Source: Bacteroidales bacterium (lineage in GTDB: Bacteria; Bacteroidota; Bacteroidia; Bacteroidales; UBA10428). From it: a stretch of DNA of 64,000 bases. A program made the translations under genes and the position numbers. The DNA lies in assembly GCA_016929525.1 (NCBI GenBank), contig JAFGIP010000117.1, forward strand, positions 1-64,000, written 5' to 3'. This document shows positions 43,986 to 53,707 of this stretch, piece by piece; the first letter of the stretch is position 1; each line of letters opens with the position of its first letter. The notes beneath the pieces were generated by a model, which was not told where the DNA came from, did not search any database, and saw only the letters and a list, made by a program, of their open reading frames with translations.

Positions 43986-46574
43986 TTATCTTATAATGCT
44001 TATTTTTCTGAAAGTAATATTTTCTTTTGTTAATATTCGTACAATATAGTTCCCGGGATTTAAATCGGAGATATCTATTGTATTTTGGCTTTGAGATAGT
44101 CTAACACGTTTCAGGAATGCACCTTTCATGTCAATAATATCAAGTATTCCCTGTGAGGATATACTCAGATTTATGTTTAGCATATCTGAAACAGGGTTCG
44201 GAAATAACTCTATATTATCGGGTACAAATACATAATCAATTATCGGGGTATATTCAGGATTAGTTCCCACAATTCTTTCTTCTTCAACCAGATAATCCAA
44301 AGAGGAAATATACTGATTTCCGAAGACTTCAATAAAATATCCATTCTCAGTAGGCAATCCCGGATCGTCAACAAAGAGGTAATAAAAACCGTCTTCTATA
44401 CCTGTAAACTCAAAATTTCCACTGATATCGGTTTCAGTAACCGCTACAATTTCATATTCGCTGCTTTTATTTCTGTTACCAACCAGAATTACTGTAGCTT
44501 TAGCGCGGGCCCTGGGTTTTTCATGTATATATGACTTTGATATATCACTTGTGTCAAGTTCAGTCACACCTCCTGAAAACTCAGATAATCCTTCAAAAGG
44601 GGTTTTTGACTGCATTACGATTACAAGAGGCCCCGGCACTGAACCAGGTCTTACAGTTATCTGTTCGGCAAATTCCCAATACTCGGCATCGGGGAAATAT
44701 GTAGGTACGTAATTGCCAGAAGCATCATCTGTCGGAACTGCTGTAAGAATGTAATTACCAGATGGTACATCAGTAAATACAAATTCTCCTCCTCCGGTAA
44801 TATTCACCGAATCATTTAAAGGAGAGCGCTGATAGAATGTATATCCGTATAGTTTTACATAGCCTTGATCGACAGGCTCTTCTAAATCATTTATTACAAT
44901 ACCTTCAATGTTGAATACCCTGCTGAATTTTCCGACAAATAATCCATTATTATTTGCTGCTGTAAGCGGGATCTCAGATAATGAAGCATCATCTCCATTA
45001 TATGAACCAGCAATGTATGAATTGCCATATACATCGGATCCGATGAATTTACTGATTACATGATTAGTAGGCCCGTTACTTTGCCAGAATGTGTAATCAA
45101 CCGCTCCATTGTTTCTTGCACGAACAAGATAAGGGCTACCGTCGTCTATATTACCTGTAACCACGTCACCACTTACGTTTATCGAATTATAAGCTGTCCC
45201 GGTAAAATATACATTTCCAAGAGGATCTATACTGATACCCTCGAAGTTATTATCTCCTGCCCATGCACCCTGAACTATCCATTCGGGATCGAAACTTTCC
45301 TGATTTAATTTTACAACCAGCATATCACTTGTGCCGGGTTCTGTATTGAAAACTTCGGTGCCGTCATCGAAAAACAGATCCCTGTAAAAATCAGAACAAA
45401 TGATAATATTTTGTTCCGGGTCGAGTTCCATGAATGTATTATTATCAATTGCACTAACAAACGGGTAATCTGTTACTACTGATAATGTATTTAGTAAAGT
45501 ACCCTCAGACGAATATTTTGTCAGGAACATATCATAACCTCCAAACTCACTGAAAAAAAAGTCACTGCCAATCCACAAAGAGTTACTATTGAAAAAACCA
45601 AGAGCATATACGTCTCCGTTTTCGGATATTTTAATGCCTTCGATATATTCAGTAGAATCACCCGCATAAGATCGCGACCACATTGGGAAACCTTCTTTAT
45701 GATAGGTGGCAATAAATGCATTGTTCTGATTATTTAAAACAACGGTGTCACCACTAAAGGCAAACCGTCTTGATCCTTCATAATATCCTCCTATACAAAT
45801 AAAATCTTGTTTTGAGCTAACGATTTTAGTTGAATAAATATGTCCGTTATCATCGTCAGTATTGTAATTACAATTTGTGAACCAGGCAACATTTCCTTCG
45901 GGATCGATATGCCCAACAAAAAGCATGGCATCATTACCGGTCCCTTCTGCTGGCTGTCCTCCAAGATAAGCATTCAGACCTCTAAACCAACCCGTGCAGT
46001 ATACTGCTCCATTTTCTTCAATGGTAAGGTCTGTAGCATTTAGTTCTGTTGTTGTACCTTCAACTTTGAATGAGTACACCCAGGCCTTGGCACCGGTTTT
46101 AGTGATTTTTGCGATATAAGTATTTTTTTTATCTATATCGGCACTTGTTCTGTAGTTTCCCATCCATACCTGTGAAGTATTTTCAACGGTAAACAATAAT
46201 GCCATTTCACCTCTTTGATTTCGGACCATTTTTATTGGCAAAACGGTCGCGCCTGAATCAGAACCATAAATTGAATTCATCCACTTTATCTTTCCTGTTG
46301 GCTCCAGTTTTAACAGACCAATATTTTGTTCGTCGTTACCCGAGGACATGCCGGGAACAAATCTTCCCTGGTAACCAAACTCGCTGCTTGTGAACACGCT
46401 CACCATATAAATATTACCCAGTGAATCGGTTAACATTTGTTCAATGCTTGCCGGTGTGGTAGTCTTTGCAAATTTCCATTCAGGGTCGGCTATCTGAGAT
46501 TTTATACTTCCGCCTGATATCAGTGCTGCTGCAATAACAATAATTGCTTTTTTGATGGTACTTGGATTTTTCAT
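43986..46574 (-). CDS. Large T9SS-exported beta-propeller (SBBP-like) protein
   Basis: An 862-residue protein with a signal peptide (to about residue 26). The first 560 residues repeat units of the type GNIYMVSVF, GAVYCTGWF, GDVYALGFF and GNVYFTGTAYN, as in SBBP beta-propeller proteins. Then come carboxypeptidase-regulatory-like folds (IEGIVINDLEEPVDQGYVKLY and GGEFVFTDVPSGNYIL) and the T9SS sorting domain (IELFPNPVSDMLNIN ... TFRKISIIR). It is probably anchored at the cell surface. No catalytic motif is seen; adhesion or recognition are guesses. Stands alone. Confidence 0.82.
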   Translation of the reverse strand: MKNPSTIKKAIIVIAAALISGGSIKSQIADPEWKFAKTTTPASIEQMLTDSLGNIYMVSVFTSSEFGYQGRFVPGMSSGNDEQNIGLLKLEPTGKIKWMNSIYGSDSGATVLPIKMVRNQRGEMALLFTVENTSQVWMGNYRTSADIDKKNTYIAKITKTGAKAWVYSFKVEGTTTELNATDLTIEENGAVYCTGWFRGLNAYLGGQPAEGTGNDAMLFVGHIDPEGNVAWFTNCNYNTDDDNGHIYSTKIVSSKQDFICIGGYYEGSRRFAFSGDTVVLNNQNNAFIATYHKEGFPMWSRSYAGDSTEYIEGIKISENGDVYALGFFNSNSLWIGSDFFFSEFGGYDMFLTKYSSEGTLLNTLSVVTDYPFVSAIDNNTFMELDPEQNIIICSDFYRDLFFDDGTEVFNTEPGTSDMLVVKLNQESFDPEWIVQGAWAGDNNFEGISIDPLGNVYFTGTAYNSINVSGDVVTGNIDDGSPYLVRARNNGAVDYTFWQSNGPTNHVISKFIGSDVYGNSYIAGSYNGDDASLSEIPLTAANNNGLFVGKFSRVFNIEGIVINDLEEPVDQGYVKLYGYTFYQRSPLNDSVNITGGGEFVFTDVPSGNYILTAVPTDDASGNYVPTYFPDAEYWEFAEQITVRPGSVPGPLVIVMQSKTPFEGLSEFSGGVTELDTSDISKSYIHEKPRARAKATVILVGNRNKSSEYEIVAVTETDISGNFEFTGIEDGFYYLFVDDPGLPTENGYFIEVFGNQYISSLDYLVEEERIVGTNPEYTPIIDYVFVPDNIELFPNPVSDMLNINLSISSQGILDIIDMKGAFLKRVRLSQSQNTIDISDLNPGNYIVRILTKENITFRKISIIR

Positions 46575-46713
46575 TTGGTTGTTTTTTCAGTTTCGAAATA
46601 ATGTCAACTTATCAGATGGCATTGATCTAAGTTACAAATTAGAAATATCTGAATCCAGATTTGTCCATATAATTTGATAATTGACTTGCTTTAGGCGATA
46701 GATATTGAATTTC

Positions 46714-49700
46714 TTACAACTTTATCCCAACAACTAAAATATCATCTACCTGTTCATTTATACCCATCCAATCTTCAATTGTTTCATTTAAACGAACTTT
46801 TTGTTCAGATAATGGTAAACCACTTATTTCGAGCAATAAATTACGAAAATTAACCGATTTAAATTTCTTACCCTCCGGACCTCCAAACTGATCTGCATAT
46901 CCGTCGGAATAGATATAAATAATATCTCCGTTCTTAATTGGAATTGAAGTTGTTTTAAAAGGAGGCATTTCTCCCTGGTGGTAGCCCACAGGCATTTTAT
47001 CGGCTTTATATACTTCTATTTCTTTATTTCTGATTAGAACCAGCGGATTATACGCACCTGAATATTCAAGTTTATTTTTTTTATGGTCAATTATACAAAG
47101 TGCCATATCCATTCCGTCTTTTGCTTCTTCTTCCTGTCCGGTCTGCCTTAATGTGGCTGTAAGGTGTTCTCTCAGCATATCAAGGATTTTACCGGCAGTG
47201 AGGTTATTTGAAGATGAAATTTCATTCAGGATAGAAACCCCTAACATGCTCATAAATGCACCAGGTACACCATGACCGGTGCAGTCGGCTGCAACGACTA
47301 TTACCCGATCTTTATTTCCATTCACCCAGTAATAATCTCCGCTAACAATATCTCTTGGTTTAAAAAGAATAAAGTAATCTTTCAACAGGTTGTCAATATA
47401 TTCTTTTTTTGGTAATACGGCAGACTGAATTTTTTCAGCATATACAATACTATCGGTTATTTCTTTTTTCTGAAATGCGATCTGGTCTCTTTGAGTTTCA
47501 ACTTCAATGGTTCGTTCTTTAACTTTTTGTGCAAGCACCTGTTTATCATGACGAAGTTTTCTTTCCCGAATTCTTATTATTAGAACAAGTAACACTACCC
47601 CTGCAAATATTTCCAGAATATAAAACCATAGTGTTTTCCAAAATGGTGGTTTTATCTCAAATGTATAAGATGCAGGTTCTTCAGTCCAGATTCCATCGCA
47701 GTTTGCTGCAATTACTTTGAAACTATATTTACCTGGAGGGATTTTCCTGTATGGTATTGACTGAATAGAAGTTGTAGCTTCCGACCATTCTTTATCGTAA
47801 CCTTCAAGCATGTATTTATACCGGTTCTTTTCTATGATTGTGTAATGCAGACCAACGTACCTGAAGATTAAATTGTTCTTGTTATGTTTAAATCGAAGAT
47901 TTACCGGCAAGTTATTAATGCTGTCGATGCCATCTGCATATTCAATAACCGGTGTAGTGTCGTTATATAATTTTATTGAAGTAATATAAACTTTAGGGGG
48001 CTCTTTGTTTTGAATATCATTTGCAGGAATATATCTTACTGCTCCATCTACCGTTCCAAACCAGATATCCTCACTATCGGTAAGTGTAACTGAACCATTA
48101 TATGTTTCAAGAGGTAAAAAACCTTCTTCAACACCGTAATGTATAATACTGAGATTGTCAGGGTTTATTTTTTCTAATCCTTTATTATGTCCTGCCCATA
48201 TGTATCCTTTTTTATCAACCTGAATCAGAAAAACCAGATCTGAAACCATACCATCTGACCTGTCAATGTTCTTGCAATCAATGGTCCAGTCTTTATTTAA
48301 TTTAATCCGGGAGATACCTTTGTCCGTTGCCAACCAGCAATTATTTTTATTATCGATGGAGATGTCATTACAATAATTATTGGGCAGACCATTTGTTGTA
48401 TCGTAATTATGAAATATACTTCCATCAAATACCGACAGACCTTCAGTTGTACCGCACCACAGGTTATTTTTTAAATCGAATGCCAGTACTGAAATACTAT
48501 TATTAACCGGCTTACTGTTTTCTATTTCCAGCTTTCTGTATTTATGTCCACTCAAAGTTATAATTCCGTTTTTTGTGGCAGTATACAACACATTATCATT
48601 CGACATAACGATATCGGTAATAAATTCATCGATACTAATAAGATCACAACTGAAATGTATTATTTTATCATTTTTAAATAAGGATAGTCCGCCAGCAGTA
48701 CCTAGCCAGACATCATTATTATTTACATACATTGTGTGTATTCCTAAAACTTCCGGTAATCCGTCTGCAGATGTATAATAATTAATTTGATCTTCTTTAG
48801 ATATGATATTTAATCCACTGTATGTGCCTATAAGAATGTTATCACCCCGGCTGGCTATACTTAACACATTTTTTTCATTTTCAAGAAGATCCTGATTATA
48901 AATCTCAAATACAGTTTTACCATATTTTGAAAGGCCATTCCAGGTTGGTAACCAGATATTCCCGTTGTTATCTTCGTATATTTTTGTTAATCGGTTATCT
49001 ATTAGATTATTTTCTGCACTGTAAATTTTAAAATTATCATTTATAAGAAGGATTATCCCGTTTTGTGCTGTTCTTGCCCATATTCTGTTTCTGCTATCCC
49101 TGTTTATCTGCAGAATACCAAAATCTTCTATATTTTTTAACCACTTCTTAACGACAACGTTATCTTTTATCAGGAAGATACCTCCTCTTTGATACGAACT
49201 TATGAGTACCTCATTTGAATCCAAGGCACATACTGATAATGTAATATCACCGGCAATACCGGTTTCGGTATTAAAATATTTAACGTCATTATTTACAATG
49301 TGTATGGTACCTTTTTCCTCGGTTGCAAACCAAAATGAGCCATAATAATCTTCAGTGATATCCCGTACAGTCACATTTTGTAAATTACCATTATTATATG
49401 GTTGAAATTCCTTATCAAAGAAATAGACACCATCAATGGTTGAAACCCACACCTTACCGTCAATTGAGACGTAGCTACAATTTATTTCGCTTTTAATAGG
49501 ACTGTTCTCCTGATTGAAATTAATAATGGTATCTGATTTAATCAGTGAAATACCTTCAGCGGCAGTATACCAGATATTATTATTATGGTCGCTAAATATA
49601 CTGTTACCTGAATTACCAACTAATCCGTTATTTGTATTTAGTATAACAAATCTGTTATTTTTAAATATTGCAATGCCACCACCTTCAGTAGCCAGCCAGA

Positions 49701-49977
49701 TATTATTGTGAAGATCGACGTAAACATCTTCAATGTTATTATCAGGTAAGCCGTCTTTAATAGTATACGTTTTAAAATTATATCCATCGAATTTTACTAC
49801 TCCGACCTGAGTTGCCAGCCATAAATATCCCTGCAGGTCTTGTTCTATGTCAAAAACCGAATTTGAAGGAAGCCCGTTTTTTACAGTAAAATTCTGGAAA
49901 GGAATGGTTTGTGCATGAGTCGGAATACTAAAATCTGAAGCAAATAGTAAAAGAAATATAATAAAGGAATATTTCAT
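46714..49977 (-). CDS. Propeller-sensor membrane protein with SpoIIE-type PP2C phosphatase
   Basis: About 1087 residues when started at ATG 49977, directly at the signal peptide (MKYSFIIFLLLFASD); an ATG four codons upstream (49989) is also possible. Two-component-regulator propeller repeats (GYLWLATQVGVVKFDGYN and others) fill about 25-660, followed by a Y_Y_Y domain, one membrane helix (LWFYILEIFAGVVLLVLII), a coiled coil and a SpoIIE/PP2C domain (last 230 residues). Metal ligands lie in VVAADCTGHGVPGAFMSML, YSDGYADQFGG and EQVDDILVVGI. It should sense a periplasmic signal and remove phosphate from a Ser/Thr phosphoprotein in the cytoplasm. SiaC-like proteins are natural substrates of such phosphatases. 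Confidence 0.9.
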   Translation of the reverse strand: MKYSFIIFLLLFASDFSIPTHAQTIPFQNFTVKNGLPSNSVFDIEQDLQGYLWLATQVGVVKFDGYNFKTYTIKDGLPDNNIEDVYVDLHNNIWLATEGGGIAIFKNNRFVILNTNNGLVGNSGNSIFSDHNNNIWYTAAEGISLIKSDTIINFNQENSPIKSEINCSYVSIDGKVWVSTIDGVYFFDKEFQPYNNGNLQNVTVRDITEDYYGSFWFATEEKGTIHIVNNDVKYFNTETGIAGDITLSVCALDSNEVLISSYQRGGIFLIKDNVVVKKWLKNIEDFGILQINRDSRNRIWARTAQNGIILLINDNFKIYSAENNLIDNRLTKIYEDNNGNIWLPTWNGLSKYGKTVFEIYNQDLLENEKNVLSIASRGDNILIGTYSGLNIISKEDQINYYTSADGLPEVLGIHTMYVNNNDVWLGTAGGLSLFKNDKIIHFSCDLISIDEFITDIVMSNDNVLYTATKNGIITLSGHKYRKLEIENSKPVNNSISVLAFDLKNNLWCGTTEGLSVFDGSIFHNYDTTNGLPNNYCNDISIDNKNNCWLATDKGISRIKLNKDWTIDCKNIDRSDGMVSDLVFLIQVDKKGYIWAGHNKGLEKINPDNLSIIHYGVEEGFLPLETYNGSVTLTDSEDIWFGTVDGAVRYIPANDIQNKEPPKVYITSIKLYNDTTPVIEYADGIDSINNLPVNLRFKHNKNNLIFRYVGLHYTIIEKNRYKYMLEGYDKEWSEATTSIQSIPYRKIPPGKYSFKVIAANCDGIWTEEPASYTFEIKPPFWKTLWFYILEIFAGVVLLVLIIRIRERKLRHDKQVLAQKVKERTIEVETQRDQIAFQKKEITDSIVYAEKIQSAVLPKKEYIDNLLKDYFILFKPRDIVSGDYYWVNGNKDRVIVVAADCTGHGVPGAFMSMLGVSILNEISSSNNLTAGKILDMLREHLTATLRQTGQEEEAKDGMDMALCIIDHKKNKLEYSGAYNPLVLIRNKEIEVYKADKMPVGYHQGEMPPFKTTSIPIKNGDIIYIYSDGYADQFGGPEGKKFKSVNFRNLLLEISGLPLSEQKVRLNETIEDWMGINEQVDDILVVGIKL

Positions 49978-50072
49978 TCGGGAAACCATTTACTCGTAAA
50001 GATAACAAAGGGATTTTTTGAAAGCTACCGGTTTTACAAACAAAATGGATACAGATGACCGTATGATAAAAA

Positions 50073-50094
50073 AAATCCCGCTTTTTCGGGATTT
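50073..50094 (-). terminator. Terminator of the serine-hydrolase gene
   Basis: AAATCCCG (50073-50080) and CGGGATTT (50087-50094) form an 8-bp stem with a six-base loop; on the leftward strand a T-rich tract follows (from the A-tract left of 50073). It lies nine bases after the stop codon. Confidence 0.8.
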
Positions 50095-50102
50095 AAGTTA
50101 TA

Positions 50103-51437
50103 TTAATTTAATTTTTCAAGTATCGCAAATTGTGGTTCTTTACCTACATCGGGTTCATAGTTGAAAAGGTCGAAATCAGGCCATTCATCAACACTTCTTA
50201 ATGCCCTGTACATGGTTTGCGATAGTTGGTTATGTATATGTGAGCGATTTTTTGTTGTAGTATTTAAAAGAACCACCCAGTTAATCTCATTACTGTGGCG
50301 CATGATGAGAGCAGTGGTTCCGGCGAGTGTTCCTGTTCTCCACCAGGTACCATATCCATCGGCCCCTCGCCAGCCAATGAGTTTTCGGGTATGACTTCTT
50401 GCTTTTGTCATATACTCAATAGTCTGTTTTGTTAAGATGTCAGGTTTACTTTCAAAACCGTCTATAGCTACCATTAGTTTTACCAGCTCCGGTGCTGAGG
50501 CCACCCATCCACCGGCAGCTCCGAGTAATTCAATATTATTCCCGCCATATTCAGCCGGTACCAGGTCACCATTTCCATCATACGACCAAACAAAGGAATT
50601 TTGTGTAAGGTCGTGATAGCGTACTTCATTGGGGTATTTTTCATCGTAAAAGCTTCTTCCTATATGCATGTCATATATTCCAAGTGGATGAAGAATTGCG
50701 AACTGCACATAATCTTCATACTCCATTCCGGTGACCTTCTTTATAATTTCACCCAACACGGCATACCCAAGATTTGAATAGCTATATTTTTTACCTGGTG
50801 TAAAATCTAATTTTTTATTCAAAGAAAACTCGATGACATCTGAAATTCTTGCAGGTGGTTCAATATCCATTACCCTGGCGATATACAATGAGTTAAATAT
50901 CGGATCAGCTTTATTTCCATTCCAGCCGGCCGTGTGGTTTAACAACTGGTGGACAGTAATTTGTTCGTATCTTTTGTCCTTATAATTGAGATAAGTAGGG
51001 TCGTTAAGAATACCTTCCTGCCCGAATACCCTGGCTTGTAAATCTAGTTTTTCATCTTCCACAAGCTTCAATATAGCAACAGCAGTAATAAGCTTTGAAA
51101 CACTCGCAATACGGAATAAATGGCGCGGAGTAACAGAGTCTGCAATCTCTCTGTTGGCCACACCAAATCCTTTTGAATAAACCAGTCGCCCGTCTTTTGC
51201 TATGGCAACCGATGCACCAACAACATTGTATTTTTTTAAAAATTCAGATACTATGCTATCAACAGCTGCTGTTTGTACTGTTGCTGATTCAGCATTGTCA
51301 ATTTTGTATGAAAGTGGTACAGCTCCAGGTACAATATAGTTCCTGTCATTCTCCTGTTTATAAGAGAAAGTTATTGCTATTTCTCCAAGAAAGAATAGCA
51401 TAAATAATCCTGCAGTTAATATAAGTTTTACCTTCAT
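50103..51437 (-). CDS. Serine hydrolase, beta-lactamase/esterase (class C) fold
   Basis: A 444-residue exported or membrane-anchored protein; residues 5-25 are a hydrophobic segment. The nucleophile motif SxxK is Ser112-Val-Ser-Lys115 (LFRIASVSKLITAV), and the YxN motif is YSN (221-223) in KYSYSNLGYAVLGEI. Such proteins include class C beta-lactamases, D-aminopeptidases and esterases; the lack of close neighbours prevents choice, and a beta-lactamase role is not implied. It has its own terminator at 50073-50094. Confidence 0.88.
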   Translation of the reverse strand: MKVKLILTAGLFMLFFLGEIAITFSYKQENDRNYIVPGAVPLSYKIDNAESATVQTAAVDSIVSEFLKKYNVVGASVAIAKDGRLVYSKGFGVANREIADSVTPRHLFRIASVSKLITAVAILKLVEDEKLDLQARVFGQEGILNDPTYLNYKDKRYEQITVHQLLNHTAGWNGNKADPIFNSLYIARVMDIEPPARISDVIEFSLNKKLDFTPGKKYSYSNLGYAVLGEIIKKVTGMEYEDYVQFAILHPLGIYDMHIGRSFYDEKYPNEVRYHDLTQNSFVWSYDGNGDLVPAEYGGNNIELLGAAGGWVASAPELVKLMVAIDGFESKPDILTKQTIEYMTKARSHTRKLIGWRGADGYGTWWRTGTLAGTTALIMRHSNEINWVVLLNTTTKNRSHIHNQLSQTMYRALRSVDEWPDFDLFNYEPDVGKEPQFAILEKLN

Positions 51438-51878
51438 ATTTTAAATAATTACCATAAACAATTGAACTATTATTTCTTTTAAAGCTGTTATTCAGCTTTT
51501 ACGTATTGAAAAAACAGTTCTATATTTTTAGTCACACACATTTATACTTTTATAAAGAAGTCGCTCTGTTATCAATTATCAAGCCACATATATTAATAAT
51601 TCCACAGTCTTCAGTATTGATTGAAACATGATAACAAATTTCATTCAACGGTATTTATATCAGTTTATTAGTTCACATGACAAAAGTACAGTTTTGAACA
51701 CTTACTCTTTTGTATTTTTTTTTAACAGTGCCTTATTTCTTGTTAATAACTCAATATTTTTGACGAAAAGATATAAACATTCAATAGAATGCTGGTTTTC
51801 TCGTATAAGATTACCCTGAGTTATTTATTGATATGGTAAACAAAGTTTATAGCTGATTGTTTTTAATATAAAAAAGAT
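51438..51878. other. Intergenic region between the serine-hydrolase and msrB genes
   Basis: 441 bp between divergent genes. AAAGCTG (51481-51487) and CAGCTTT (51493-51499) form a hairpin in the leader of the leftward gene. TACTTTTG on the leftward strand (51681-51688) is a possible -7. A 63-codon frame at 51628-51819 lacks family features and is not called. Nothing else is seen. Confidence 0.5.
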
Positions 51879-52394
51879 ATGACCAAAAAATCAGGGTACA
51901 TATTTGTTCTGTTGATTTTAGCCAGTTGCAGTTCCTCCGGACAGGAACAGAAAATTAAAACAGGAAATACTGAACATATGTATTATATTCAAAAATCTGA
52001 TGAAGAATGGAAAAGTGAACTTACTGATGATGAATACAGGGTATTGATTCAGTGTGGTACAGAGCTTCCCGGTACTGGAAAATATAATAATTTCTATAAA
52101 AAAGGAAAATATTACTGTGCTGCGTGTGGTCAGTTGCTTTTTGATTCCGGCACCAAATATTCGTCGGGTTCCGGATGGCCAAGTTTTTTTGATGTTATTT
52201 CAGATTCCAGCGTAGTGCTTATTGAAGACAGAAGTCATGGTATGGTGCGCACTGAAGTTCGTTGTTCTGACTGTGGCGGTCACCTCGGTCATGTTTTTAA
52301 CGATGGCCCGGAACCAACCGGCCTAAGGTATTGCATTAATTCCGTTTCAATGAAATTTGTAGAAGAGGAGGAGGCGAATAATAAGGATAAGTAA
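51879..52394 (+). CDS. msrB: Peptide methionine-R-sulfoxide reductase, lipoprotein
   Basis: A 171-residue MsrB with lipobox ILASC (Cys17), so it works on the outer side of the inner membrane or at the outer membrane. Zinc Cys pairs are CAAC (80, 83) and CSDC (129, 132); the catalytic Cys152 lies in [25 protein letters not shown] and [10 protein letters not shown] are family hallmarks. It repairs oxidised methionine in envelope proteins. Two thioredoxin-fold proteins encoded by the opposite strand just downstream may supply reducing power. Confidence 0.95.
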   Translation: MTKKSGYIFVLLILASCSSSGQEQKIKTGNTEHMYYIQKSDEEWKSELTDDEYRVLIQCGTELPGTGKYNNFYKKGKYYCAACGQLLFDSGTKYSSGSGWPSFFDVISDSSVVLIEDRSHGMVRTEVRCSDCGGHLGHVFNDGPEPTGLRYCINSVSMKFVEEEEANNKDK

Positions 52395-52420
52395 AACATC
52401 TGAGGTATGCATGAAAATAA

Positions 52421-52489
52421 AAAGCAGGTGTCCAAAAAGTATTTTATTACCAAACAGATTCAATTTTAAACTTTTTGGACACCTGCTTT
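52421..52489. terminator. Long inverted repeat between convergent genes, probable two-way terminator
   Basis: A perfect 20-bp inverted repeat: 52421-52440 (AAAGCAGGTG then TCCAAAAAGT) pairs with 52470-52489, leaving a 29-base loop. Located between msrB and the leftward redoxin gene, with A-tract and T-tract on the outer sides. The stem is longer than usual for a terminator. Confidence 0.65.
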
Positions 52490-52510
52490 CTAATTAAAAT
52501 ATCGTTTTTT

Positions 52511-53116
52511 TTACTGTTTCGATTTATCTTTTATGGTGCAGCCGATAGCCTTTGTGAAATCAGGATCAGGTTTATTTCCTGCAATTAAAGCATCTATTGC
52601 ATTTGCAAGGTATTTTTCTTTTACTGCTGATTCGTCCTGATAATTATCATCTATAGTACCTATATATTCTACAGTGAGGTTATCACCGGTTTTTTTGAGT
52701 AAAAATACATGAGGGGTTCTTGTTGCACCATATTTTTTATATACTTCCTGTTTATTATCAAAAAGATATGGAAAGGTGAACCCTTTTTCCTTCGCCCTTA
52801 CCTTCATTGAATCATATGAATCTTCGGGAACTATTTCCGGGTCGTTAGGATTTATAGCGATGACAGGAAATCCTTTTTCTTTGTATTCCTTGTCTAATGT
52901 GATAATTCTATCTTCATATGCCTTTGCAAACGGACAATGATTACATGTGAATATTACGACAAAGCCTTTTGCATTATTAAAATCAGACAGACTCACATAT
53001 TGCCCGTCTGTATTTTTTAATTTGAAATCTGCTGCTTTATCGCCAACTTTATAACCTTCTTCTGCCAGCATAGATACAGAACTGAACAGTAATAAATTTA
53101 AAAGAATAGTCTTCAT
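52511..53116 (-). CDS. Exported thioredoxin-fold redoxin (AhpC/TSA-like)
   Basis: A 201-residue protein with a signal peptide (SSVSMLAEE near residue 19). The redox site is CNHC (Cys58, Cys61) in VIFTCNHCPFAKAYEDR, of the thioredoxin-like family common in Bacteroidota with unknown substrate. YGATRTPHVFLLKK carries the cis-Pro loop. It follows a TlpA-like gene by 11 bp on the same strand, making a two-gene redox operon close to msrB. It probably reduces disulfides or peroxides in the periplasm. Confidence 0.87.
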   Translation of the reverse strand: MKTILLNLLLFSSVSMLAEEGYKVGDKAADFKLKNTDGQYVSLSDFNNAKGFVVIFTCNHCPFAKAYEDRIITLDKEYKEKGFPVIAINPNDPEIVPEDSYDSMKVRAKEKGFTFPYLFDNKQEVYKKYGATRTPHVFLLKKTGDNLTVEYIGTIDDNYQDESAVKEKYLANAIDALIAGNKPDPDFTKAIGCTIKDKSKQ

Positions 53117-53127
53117 GATCTGTTAGT

Positions 53128-53610
53128 TTAGTTATTATTTAATTTATCTATTGCATGTTTAATGTCATTATATTCCAGCTCTCTTTCAAAAAATAATTGA
53201 TGGTCGTTCTTATAGATGACCGTAGCAGGCAAAGAACCGCTCCATTCGGGGTTTACCTTATCTATCCATTTGTTGCTGTCGGGATCATCCAATAGAAAGA
53301 CTTCAGCTTTTATATTGTTTTTTTCAATAAAAGGAATCACACTTGTTTCCATCTTTGAACGAAAATCGAGACTTACCAGAATAACTTTGACTTTATCCCC
53401 CTTGTAATCGTTGTGAATTTTTTCAAATTCGGGAAGTTCCTTTCTACATGGCACACACCACGTTGCCCAGAAATTAATTACATAAACTGTATCATTATTT
53501 CTGTGCAGAAATGCTTCAAATTCACTGAAATTGAAAACATTAATATTACTTGCATGAACACTTTGTAGTTGAATAATGAATGCAATGATCAAAGGAATTT
53601 TTATCTTCAT
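53128..53610 (-). CDS. TlpA-like thiol-disulfide oxidoreductase
   Basis: A 160-residue thioredoxin-fold protein with a signal peptide (to about residue 20). The active site is WCVPC (Cys52, Cys55) in VINFWATWCVPCRKELPEFE; SGSLPATVIYKN contains the cis-Pro loop. TlpA/ResA-like proteins keep periplasmic cysteines reduced, for cytochrome maturation or for methionine sulfoxide repair. First gene of the leftward pair. Confidence 0.9.
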   Translation of the reverse strand: MKIKIPLIIAFIIQLQSVHASNINVFNFSEFEAFLHRNNDTVYVINFWATWCVPCRKELPEFEKIHNDYKGDKVKVILVSLDFRSKMETSVIPFIEKNNIKAEVFLLDDPDSNKWIDKVNPEWSGSLPATVIYKNDHQLFFERELEYNDIKHAIDKLNNN

Positions 53611-53707
53611 ATTTGTAAAATTCGTTTTTATCAGTTATACAGGCAGTACTATAACAGTTAGAATATAGGATGGTTGTATTTTTAAACTTTTTTTAACATA
53701 ACCTGAA

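Noticed and set aside
50103-51437. Antibiotic-resistance beta-lactamase
   Set aside because: SxxK and YSN alone are shared by many esterases and peptidases; context gives no support for resistance.
51628-51819. 63-codon open frame upstream of msrB
   Set aside because: Composition is that of AT-rich spacer DNA, with no recognisable domain; I treat it as chance.
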